From: an uncultured Collinsella sp.
GTDB taxonomy: Bacteria > Actinomycetota > Coriobacteriia > Coriobacteriales > Coriobacteriaceae
Length of the DNA stretch: 11,497 nt
Direction of reading: 5' to 3'
Assembly (NCBI GenBank): GCA_958453935.1
Contig: CAUDZT010000068.1
Span: 1 to 11,497 of the forward strand
This document shows, piece by piece, positions 1 through 5,507 of this stretch. Below the pieces are notes generated by a model that had not been told where the DNA came from, did not search any database, and saw only the letters and a program-made list of their open reading frames with translations. Made by a program: the position numbers and the translations under genes. Numbering within the stretch: position 1 is the stretch's first letter; each line of letters starts with the position of its first letter.

Positions 1-76
1 AGCCTCTTTGCATGTCCGAGGACGTTTTGGAAAGTAACCCAAAGCGGCCCGGCGATCCTGCGGGAGTTAAATCCCT

Positions 77-328
77 TTAGAACTTGTCGTGGAAGGTACG
101 CGAAATGACCTCGTCCTGCTGCTCCTTGGTGAGCGTGTGGAAGTTCACGGCATAGCCGGAAACGCGGATGGTCAGCTGCGGGTACTTCTCGGGGTGAGCC
201 TGAGCGTCGAGCAGCGTCTCACGGTTGAAGACGTTGATGTTCAGGTGGTGGCCACCCTTCTCGGCGTAAGCGTCGAGCATGTGGACCAGGTTATCGGCCT
301 GAGTCTCGGAAACTTCAGAAACCTTCAT
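77..328 (-). CDS. grcA: Stand-alone glycyl-radical domain of pyruvate formate-lyase (GrcA-like, 83 aa)
   Basis: This protein supplies the glycyl radical for pyruvate formate-lyase, which converts pyruvate and CoA to acetyl-CoA and formate. It matches the last ~80 residues of full-length PflB almost end to end: GGHHLNINVFNRE (25-37), PEKYPQLTIRVSGYAVNF (46-63) with the radical glycine at Gly58, and a TRTF-like tail (ISRTF, 75-79). E. coli GrcA is longer (127 aa) and is a spare part for an intact PflB. Here the neighbouring PflB lacks this domain, so the small protein is probably an obligatory subunit. The start at 328 is chosen because AAGGAG lies 7-8 bases upstream; an in-frame ATG at 376 lies inside a GC-rich hairpin and would add a basic, unconserved leader. 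The gene follows pflB by 85 bases on the same strand, so cotranscription is likely. No obvious terminator follows before the window edge. Confidence 0.93.
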   Translation of the reverse strand: MKVSEVSETQADNLVHMLDAYAEKGGHHLNINVFNRETLLDAQAHPEKYPQLTIRVSGYAVNFHTLTKEQQDEVISRTFHDKF

Positions 329-350
329 AATGTGTCTCCTTCGATTGATA

Positions 351-374
351 GGCGCCGGCCGAAACCGGCGCGCC
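351..374 (-). other. GC-rich intercistronic hairpin upstream of the small PFL gene
   Basis: The sequence contains GCGCCGG (352-358) and its exact complement CCGGCGC (365-371) with a 6-base loop. It sits between pflB and the glycyl-domain gene, about 22 bases upstream of the small gene's start. No T-run follows in the direction of transcription, so it is unlikely to be a simple intrinsic terminator. An RNA-processing, stability or attenuation role is inference. Confidence 0.55.
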
Positions 375-387
375 AATCAGTAATCGT

Positions 388-412
388 TATTGTTAGTATA
401 GCACTAACAATA
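388..412 (-). other. AT-rich hairpin immediately after the pflB stop codon
   Basis: Perfect 10-base inverted repeat TATTGTTAGT (388-397) / ACTAACAATA (403-412) with a 5-base loop, starting one base after the pflB stop codon. It is markedly AT-rich against the surrounding genes, and no U-tract follows. It could protect the pflB mRNA 3' end or be a processing site that separates pflB from the downstream gene. Confidence 0.6.
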
Positions 413-413
413 G

Positions 414-2465
414 TTACTCGCCCAGCTGATCAAGGTCGATATCGCCAAAGAACACCTGGTCCTCCTTGCCGAGCGCACCCGGGATGATGGAGAAGGTGTT
501 GGAGATGCCGTCCTGAGCATCGCGGAACGGGAGCTTGGAAACCGAAGACAGCGAAGCGATGGCGCCGTGGCTATCGCGCTTGTGCATGGGGTTAGCACCC
601 GGGGCGAACGGCTGGCCAGCCTTGCGGCCGTCGGGGGTGGAGCCGGTCTTCTTGCCGTACACGACGTTGGAGGTGATGGTCAGAACCGAGGTCGTGGGCA
701 CGGAGTTGCGGTAGGTGTCGTTCATGCGGATGTACTCCATGAACTGGTGCACAACGTCGTGAGCGATCTGGTCGACGCGGTCGTCATCGTTACCGTACTT
801 GGGGAACTCGCCCTCGGTCTCGAAGTCGACGATGATGCCGTTCTCGTCACGGACGGGGTGGACCTTGGCGTACTTGATGGCGGACAGGGAGTCAGCCACG
901 ACGGAAAGGCCAGCGATACCCGTAGCGAACCAGCGGTGCACGTGCTTGTCGTGCAGAGCCATCTGGATGCGCTCGTAGCAGTACTTATCGTGCATGTAGT
1001 GAATGATGTTCAGCGAGTTGACGTACACGCCAGCGAGCCACTTCATCATGTCGTTGTACTTGGCCACAACGTCGTCGTAATCGAGCGTGTCGCCCTCGAC
1101 GGCGCGGTACTTGGGGCCGACCTGCTTCTTGGAGACCTCGTCAACACCGCCGTTGAGCGCGTAGAGCAGGCACTTGGCCAGGTTGGCGCGGGCGCCGAAG
1201 AACTGCATCTCCTTGCCGATGCGCATGGAGGACACGCAGCAGGCAATGCCGTAGTCGTCGCCGTGGTAAACGCGCATGAGGTCGTCGTTCTCGTACTGAA
1301 TCGAGGAGCTGGCGACGGAAGTCTTGGCGCAGAACTTCTTGAAGTTCTCGGGCAGACGGGTCGACCACAGAACGGTCATGTTGGGCTCGGGGCTGGTGCC
1401 CATGTTCTCGAGCGTGTGCAGGTAGCGGTAGCTCATCTTGGTAACGAGCGTACGGCCGTCGACACCCATGCCGCCGATGGACTCGGTGACCCACTGCGGG
1501 TCGCCGGTGAACAGGGCCTGGTACTCGGGGGTACGGGCAAACTTAACCATGCGAAGCTTCATGATGAAGTGATCCACGAACTCCTGGATCTGCTCCTCGG
1601 TGAAGGTGCCGTTGGCAAGGTCGCGCTCAGCGTAGATGTCGATGAACGTGGAGGTACGGCCGATGGACATAGCGGCGCCGTTCTGCTCCTTAACGGCAGC
1701 GAGGTAGGCGAAGTACATCCACTGGATGGCCTCCTGCGTGTTGGTAGCAGGGTTGGAAATGTCGAAACCATAGGTCTCGGCCATCATCTTGAGCTCGCCG
1801 AGGGCGCGGATCTGCTCCTGCAGCTCCTCACGATCGCGGATGTTGTCGGCGGTCATGACCGTCGGGGTGGAAGCCTTCTGGGCCTCCTTGTCCTTGATCA
1901 GGTAGTCGACACCGTACAGGGCGACACGACGGTAGTCGCCGATGATGCGGCCGCGGCCATAGCCATCGGGCAGACCGGTGATGATGTGGGCCGAACGGCA
2001 GGCGCGCATCTCGGGGGTGTAGACATCGAAGACGCCGGCGTTGTGGGTCTTGCGCTCGAAGGTGTAGCGCTCGACAACGTTCTCGTCGATCTTGTAGCCG
2101 TGCTGGCTGGCAGCCTGGCAAGCGATGCGGATACCACCGTTGACGTGCAGCGCGCGCTTGAGCGGCTTGTCGGTCTGGAGGCCGACGATGGTCTCCTTGT
2201 CGCGATGGGCGTTATCGATGTAGCCAGCGGGGTGGCTCACGATACCCGTGACGGTCTTGGTGTCCATATCGAGGACGCCGCCCTGCTCGCGCTCCTTGAG
2301 CAGCAGGTCGAGAACCTCGCCCCACAGCTCCTTGGTACGCTCGGTCGGGCCGGCGAGGAACGACTCGTCGCCCTCGTAGGGGGTGTAGTTCTTCTGGATG
2401 AAGTCTCGGACGTCAACCTCTCCCGTCCAGATGCCTTCCTTGAAGCCTTCCCATGCCTCCTGCAT
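414..2465 (-). CDS. pflB: Pyruvate formate-lyase body lacking the glycyl-radical domain (683 aa)
   Basis: This is the catalytic barrel of formate C-acetyltransferase (pyruvate + CoA to acetyl-CoA + formate), a cytosolic enzyme of anaerobic fermentation. It aligns by eye with E. coli PflB from AWEGF (4-8) and VRDFIQKNYTPYEGDESFLAG (19-39) onward. The active-site pair Cys409-Cys410 lies in IACCVSS. FFGARANLAK (422-431), NIIHYMHDKY (486-495) and SVLTITSNVVYGKKTG (593-608) are also conserved. The family is usually ~750-760 aa; this protein stops at 683, just after SIIPGALGKEDQ, where the glycyl-radical domain normally continues. That domain is the next gene, so this looks like a genuine gene split and not a truncation. 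Start: an in-frame TAG lies five codons upstream of the ATG at 2465. The best ribosome binding site, AGGAG (2478-2482), is 12 bases away, which is rather far. Activation would need a radical-SAM PFL-activating enzyme, not seen in this window. Confidence 0.96.
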   Translation of the reverse strand: MQEAWEGFKEGIWTGEVDVRDFIQKNYTPYEGDESFLAGPTERTKELWGEVLDLLLKEREQGGVLDMDTKTVTGIVSHPAGYIDNAHRDKETIVGLQTDKPLKRALHVNGGIRIACQAASQHGYKIDENVVERYTFERKTHNAGVFDVYTPEMRACRSAHIITGLPDGYGRGRIIGDYRRVALYGVDYLIKDKEAQKASTPTVMTADNIRDREELQEQIRALGELKMMAETYGFDISNPATNTQEAIQWMYFAYLAAVKEQNGAAMSIGRTSTFIDIYAERDLANGTFTEEQIQEFVDHFIMKLRMVKFARTPEYQALFTGDPQWVTESIGGMGVDGRTLVTKMSYRYLHTLENMGTSPEPNMTVLWSTRLPENFKKFCAKTSVASSSIQYENDDLMRVYHGDDYGIACCVSSMRIGKEMQFFGARANLAKCLLYALNGGVDEVSKKQVGPKYRAVEGDTLDYDDVVAKYNDMMKWLAGVYVNSLNIIHYMHDKYCYERIQMALHDKHVHRWFATGIAGLSVVADSLSAIKYAKVHPVRDENGIIVDFETEGEFPKYGNDDDRVDQIAHDVVHQFMEYIRMNDTYRNSVPTTSVLTITSNVVYGKKTGSTPDGRKAGQPFAPGANPMHKRDSHGAIASLSSVSKLPFRDAQDGISNTFSIIPGALGKEDQVFFGDIDLDQLGE

Positions 2466-2860
2466 TGTGTAACCACGCTCCTAGTTACGTGTAATGCGGC
2501 GCTCTCTCACACCGCTGCTTATTGAATTCTTGAATTATCGGCTTGCACTACCGGCTTCTTCCGTTCTTCACCACACATTGGTACAGGGAAAAACGTTTGT
2601 CCACCTTGGAACTGCAACCCAAAACCCAAGATTTCACCCGTTTGAGAAGGATAACATAGCCACCCCCTTCATCAGGGCTGTTATATGTTTCTTTTTTTAT
2701 ACCATTAGGGCGTTTTTAACAAATCCGCAGGAAATGCGAGCGCGAGCAACTACCGTTCACCGATTTGTTTGGTATATTTCCTTGCCTTTGTACGACGTTC
2801 ACTCTAGCTGTTATGCCAGTTTTAGCAGGGTAAAGTGCCCCAGAGACCCCGCAGAAACTG
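2466..2860 (-). promoter_or_regulatory. Non-coding upstream region of pflB with candidate promoter
   Basis: This stretch of about 395 bases lacks a convincing gene and is AT-richer than its neighbours. The best minus-strand promoter I can see is TTGTTA (2717-2722), a 15-base spacer and TATAAA (2696-2701). It would give a leader of over 200 bases. The spacer is shorter than ideal, so this is tentative. A direct repeat TTGAATT is present at 2522-2528 and 2530-2536 (plus-strand reading). I recognise no clear FNR, Rex or riboswitch consensus. Confidence 0.3.
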
Positions 2861-2896
2861 CAGGGCGGCCACGGGATTTCCCCCGGGACCGCCCTG
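2861..2896 (-). terminator. Probable terminator hairpin of the SDR-kdgT operon
   Basis: A 15-base stem, CAGGGCGGCCACGGG (2861-2875) against CCCGGGACCGCCCTG (2882-2896), has 13 complementary positions and a 6-base loop. It lies 40 bases past the kdgT stop. Only a weak T-rich stretch (CAGTTTCTG) follows on the minus strand. It is strong as a structure but not a textbook intrinsic terminator. Confidence 0.55.
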
Positions 2897-2935
2897 TGGC
2901 ATGGTTAGTTATTTAGCTTTGATTGCCGCTTGGCA

Positions 2936-3949
2936 TTAGGCGGCTGCGGCGGCCTTGTCGGTCGTTGCCTTGCTGTGGCCCTGACCCTCAAAATGCTTGT
3001 AGCACCAGCTGGTGACCAGCGGGGTCAAAATGGCCGTCACGATAGCACATGCTGCAACCTGCGCCGTAGCCGTCGCGAGCACCGCGCCGCCGTACATGGC
3101 CTCGTTGACGCTTGCCATGGCAGCAGGCGTGGCCACATTGGCTCCGGCGCAGCTCGAAATGGCCGCACCTGCGACACCCGTACCGCCCGTGAGCTTATCG
3201 ACCGCGATGACGGGAATTGCAAAGACTACCGAGCAGATCACGCCGAGCAGGATGCCGGGAAGACCACCGTTGATAAGCTGGCCAAAGGTCATGGTCGAGC
3301 CCATGGCAAAGAAGACGAGCACGATGATGGCGGAAAGTGCCGGTGCCATCATCTTCTTAAAGCTCGGGAAGAGGTTACCCAGAATAATGCCGACGACGAT
3401 CGGCAGGATGGCGCCCACGAGCGACCAACCGATCGGAGCCTGACCGGCAGCGCCGAGCACGATCATCGTGACCGGAGGGCCGACAACCAGCGTGGTGATT
3501 GCGACGGCACCACGCTCGGCCTCATTGCCCATGGTGCCCATCAGACCAGCGTACATAGCGTTGTTGGCGCCGGTGCAAGCGGCCAGCATCACCATGGCAG
3601 AGATGCCAAACAGGTTGTCGTTGAATACATAAAGGATGAGCAGCGACACGGCAACGACCACGATCTGCTTGACGGCGATGATGATGGCGCCGCGGGCAGC
3701 GGCGGCAGGAGCGCTCTTAAACGAAATCGTCGTACCGACGATGAGCAAAAAAGCGCCAACAAGCGGGCCTGCGCCCTGCTGGGTCATGCCGAGCGTAAAG
3801 CTGCCGAGCGTTTTGAACAGGTCGGGGAACAGCGTGTTGAGCAGGCAGCCCAACAAAAGCGGCACCAAAATATTGGCACCCGGGATGGAGGACATCTTAA
3901 AGAACGGCTCCTTTGCCGCCGGCGCCTCCACCGCAGTCGATTCACTCAT
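2936..3949 (-). CDS. kdgT: 2-keto-3-deoxygluconate permease, KdgT family (337 aa)
   Basis: This is a polytopic inner-membrane carrier of the KdgT family, which takes up 2-keto-3-deoxygluconate, an intermediate of pectin and uronate breakdown, by proton symport. The length matches E. coli KdgT (~327 aa). Shared patterns are IPGANILVPLLLG near the N-terminus (22-34), GAILPIVVGIILGNL (179-193) and GTGVAGAAISSCAGANVATP (256-275), the counterpart of the GTAGIAASSSAGAAVATP region of KdgT. About ten hydrophobic segments span residues 24-315; the tails are short and hydrophilic, and the C-terminus ends in a run of five alanines. The start at 3949 is supported by AAAGGAG about 7 bases upstream; an ATG seven codons earlier lacks this. 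It lies 108 bases after a dehydrogenase on the same strand, with a hairpin between. The exact substrate, KDG or a related keto-deoxy sugar acid, is inferred. Confidence 0.87.
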   Translation of the reverse strand: MSESTAVEAPAAKEPFFKMSSIPGANILVPLLLGCLLNTLFPDLFKTLGSFTLGMTQQGAGPLVGAFLLIVGTTISFKSAPAAAARGAIIIAVKQIVVVAVSLLILYVFNDNLFGISAMVMLAACTGANNAMYAGLMGTMGNEAERGAVAITTLVVGPPVTMIVLGAAGQAPIGWSLVGAILPIVVGIILGNLFPSFKKMMAPALSAIIVLVFFAMGSTMTFGQLINGGLPGILLGVICSVVFAIPVIAVDKLTGGTGVAGAAISSCAGANVATPAAMASVNEAMYGGAVLATATAQVAACAIVTAILTPLVTSWCYKHFEGQGHSKATTDKAAAAA

Positions 3950-4006
3950 ATATATCTCCTTTGGATGCATGCGAATCGTAGCCGCACGCGCCTATGTCAG
4001 AAAGAA

Positions 4007-4038
4007 GGCGACGGTCCCGAGTCGCAGGAACCGTCGCC
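4007..4038 (-). terminator. Hairpin between the dehydrogenase and kdgT (terminator or attenuator)
   Basis: Perfect 9-base arms GGCGACGGT (4007-4015) and ACCGTCGCC (4030-4038) close a 14-base loop. On the minus strand the stem is followed by the T-rich stretch TTCTTTCT. It lies 19 bases past the dehydrogenase stop and 57 bases before the kdgT start. It could partly terminate transcription and so lower permease expression relative to the dehydrogenase. Confidence 0.5.
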
Positions 4039-4057
4039 GAATAATCGTCGTGGGGTA

Positions 4058-4807
4058 TTACCCGTCCAGAACGATGCCGCCGTCGCAGTCGCCGATCTCG
4101 CCGTTCACGAAGCTGGCGAGGTCGGAAGCGAAGAACAGCACCATCTGCGCAGGCTCGCTGGCCTGGGCGGCGCGGCCCAGAGGAATACCGTTGATGATGC
4201 GCTGAGAGTTCTCGTCAGAGAGAATCGAGGTCATATCGGTAAGGGTAAGTGACGGGCACACGGCGTTGCAGCGGACGCCAAACTTGCCGCCTTCCTTGGC
4301 GACTGCCTTGGTTAGACCGTTAACACCGGCCTTGGAGCTGGCGTAGGCGGCTGTGCCGAGCAGGCCGCCACCGATCTTGCCCGCAACGGAACTCACGTTG
4401 ACGATAGTGCCGGCATGGGCCGCCTTAAAGTGCGGATACACGGCGTTCATCATAGTGAAGGTACCGTTGAGGTTGATGTCGATGGTGCGACGCCACTCGG
4501 TGTCATCAATCTCGTCGAATTTCTTGGTGCTGATGACGCCAGCGCAGTTGATCAGGATGTTGGTTTGCGGCAGGTCCGTAAAAATCTGCTCGACGGTCTC
4601 ACGCGCCTTAGGCGCATCGGCAACATCGAGCTGATAGAACTTGTTGCCCTCGCCAAGCTCGGCCACAGCGGCCTCGCCCTTGGCAGCGTTCCTTGCGATG
4701 AGCGCGACGTGTCCGCCGCCCGCGACGATGCCCTTGGCGATCTCGAGGCCAATGCCCTGAGTGCCACCCGTGACAATCGCGGTCTTGCCCGTGAAGTCAA
4801 ATGCCAT
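4058..4807 (-). CDS. Short-chain dehydrogenase/reductase (SDR), probably acting on sugar-acid intermediates
   Basis: A classical 249-residue SDR, a cytosolic NAD(P)-dependent oxidoreductase. The nucleotide-binding motif TGGTQGIG lies at 13-20, NCAG at 87-90, and the catalytic tetrad fits Asn112, Ser140, Tyr155 and Lys159 (AAYASSKAG). Arg39 after the second strand hints at NADP(H) preference, which is inference. The sequence resembles the FabG/KduD/gluconate 5-dehydrogenase group. A kdgT-type permease directly downstream favours a sugar-acid role such as 2-dehydro-3-deoxygluconate 5-dehydrogenase or gluconate 5-dehydrogenase, but I cannot fix the substrate, so no symbol is given. The ATG at 4807 has AAGGGGG 8 bases upstream. 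The gene is divergent from the MarR gene at 5058, and a good promoter with an operator-like site lies about 115-140 bases upstream of its start. Confidence 0.88.
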   Translation of the reverse strand: MAFDFTGKTAIVTGGTQGIGLEIAKGIVAGGGHVALIARNAAKGEAAVAELGEGNKFYQLDVADAPKARETVEQIFTDLPQTNILINCAGVISTKKFDEIDDTEWRRTIDINLNGTFTMMNAVYPHFKAAHAGTIVNVSSVAGKIGGGLLGTAAYASSKAGVNGLTKAVAKEGGKFGVRCNAVCPSLTLTDMTSILSDENSQRIINGIPLGRAAQASEPAQMVLFFASDLASFVNGEIGDCDGGIVLDG

Positions 4808-4921
4808 GACTCCATCCCCCTTTATATAAGGTGTCTCCTTGCGGGAAGTTGGAGCATCGCACGTGGCGATAAATGAGTCCCAGTCGTCATGGTGGTGACA
4901 ACCCCTCGCCTAACCGCGGGC

Positions 4922-4949
4922 ATAATAGTTCTTTGAAACGCTTCAGCAA
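4922..4949 (-). promoter_or_regulatory. Promoter of the SDR-kdgT operon with LacI-type operator in the spacer
   Basis: On the minus strand, TTGCTG (4944-4949), a 16-base spacer and TATTAT (4922-4927) form a good sigma-70-type promoter. The near-palindrome TGAAGCGTTTCA (4934-4945), centred on CG as in many LacI/GalR-family operators, overlaps the -35 end and the spacer. A repressor bound there would block RNA polymerase. The regulator itself is not in the window. Confidence 0.5.
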
Positions 4950-4999
4950 TTGAATTTTTTAACTCTTTATGCGCTCTTTATATTGCCCACTGCATGAGG

Positions 5000-5019
5000 C
5001 CCGAATATGCGGGTATCAT
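5000..5019 (+). promoter_or_regulatory. Candidate MarR operator and -10 box of the efflux operon
   Basis: CCCGAATATGCGGG (5000-5013) is a 14-base palindrome with one mismatched pair. The -10-like TATCAT (5014-5019) directly abuts it. No strong -35 box is visible at the right distance. Position and symmetry suit an autoregulatory MarR site; this is inference. Confidence 0.4.
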
Positions 5020-5020
5020 C

Positions 5021-5063
5021 TTTCACCGAAAATAGTTTCTAGTGTTAGGGGTTTTCGGTGGAA
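5021..5063 (+). promoter_or_regulatory. Inverted repeat covering the MarR start codon
   Basis: CACCGAAAA (5024-5032) and TTTTCGGTG (5052-5060) are perfect 9-base complements. In RNA the stem extends to 12 pairs by one G-U and two A-U pairs (5021-5023 with 5061-5063). The right arm contains the GTG start codon and the 19-base loop contains the AGGGG ribosome binding site. It could be an RNA hairpin that limits translation, or two half-sites for a DNA-binding protein. Confidence 0.5.
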
Positions 5064-5507
5064 GATACCGATTTCCATGAGCTTGGGCGTCAGCTCTTAA
5101 CTGAGTTTGGCAGCATGCATCATCGCATTTCACGCTCTGCGGACAAAGCTCTCGGCGGCGAGATGGCTGTCATGCGCGCCCTCATGCTCGCTGGCGGTTC
5201 GCTCACGCCGAGCGAACTCGCAAATCGCGCCTGGGTCTCGAGTGCCCGCATCGCCAATATCTTACGCACTCTCGAAGCCAAGGGCTGGGTCGAGCGCGAG
5301 CACTCAAAGACCGACCGTCGTCGTGTACACGTCACGATGACCGATAAGGGATTCCAGAATCTCGAAATCAAACGTCGGGAATTCGAGGAGCGCACCGCGG
5401 CCTTCCTCGAGCAGCTCGGCGAAACAGATACCCAAGAGATGGTGCGCCTTCTAAGGCGTTTCAACGAAATTATCGACCGCAATCAAGAAAGGAGAGATGC
5501 CGAGTGA
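5058..5507 (+). CDS. MarR-family transcriptional regulator of the downstream exporter
   Basis: A 149-residue winged-helix DNA-binding protein of the MarR family, expected to act as a dimer that represses its own operon until a ligand binds. The helix-turn-helix spans about 48-80 (LTPSELANRAWVSSARIAN then LRTLEAKGWVER), with the wing at 82-98 carrying the family's D-R-R-R motif (86-89) and TDKG (95-98). The flanking helices (1-40 and 99-145) would form the dimer interface. The start is a GTG with AGGGG about 6 bases upstream; no better start lies nearby. Its last codons overlap the ABC gene by 4 bases (GTGA), so the two are translationally coupled. MarR genes preceding ABC or MFS exporters are usually local repressors of them. 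The ligand is unknown. Confidence 0.9.
   Translation: MEDTDFHELGRQLLTEFGSMHHRISRSADKALGGEMAVMRALMLAGGSLTPSELANRAWVSSARIANILRTLEAKGWVEREHSKTDRRRVHVTMTDKGFQNLEIKRREFEERTAAFLEQLGETDTQEMVRLLRRFNEIIDRNQERRDAE

Noticed and set aside
1..13. Possible start of a PFL-activating enzyme gene (ATG at 13 on the minus strand)
   Set aside because: A pflA gene is expected nearby, but only four codons are in view and no good ribosome binding site precedes this ATG.
329..413. A frameshift or assembly error splitting an ordinary pflB
   Set aside because: The gap is 85 bases with a stop, two hairpins, a ribosome binding site and a fresh start, and no stretch of domain sequence is missing or readable in another frame.
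567..2525. A 652-residue open frame on the plus strand, antisense to pflB
   Set aside because: It is a codon-bias shadow: a Val/Leu/Gly/Asp-rich repetitive translation with no family resemblance, fully covered by the unambiguous pflB gene.
2494..2916. A 140-residue open frame in the pflB upstream region
   Set aside because: No ribosome binding site, no recognisable domain and unbiased codon use; it runs through the terminator hairpin at 2861-2896.
2930..4252. A 440-residue open frame on the plus strand opposite kdgT and the SDR gene
   Set aside because: The translation is His/Asp/Arg-rich low-complexity sequence crossing two genes and their gap, with no domain; it is an antisense artefact of GC-rich codons.
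4856..4870. Short palindrome ATCGC-ACGTG-GCGAT in the SDR leader
   Set aside because: Five-base arms are common by chance in GC-rich DNA, and no function can be tied to it.
4934..4945. A catabolite-responsive (cre/CcpA) site
   Set aside because: The central CG and flanks resemble cre, but the spacing does not fit the full consensus, and CcpA control is not expected in this group; a generic LacI-type operator is the safer reading.
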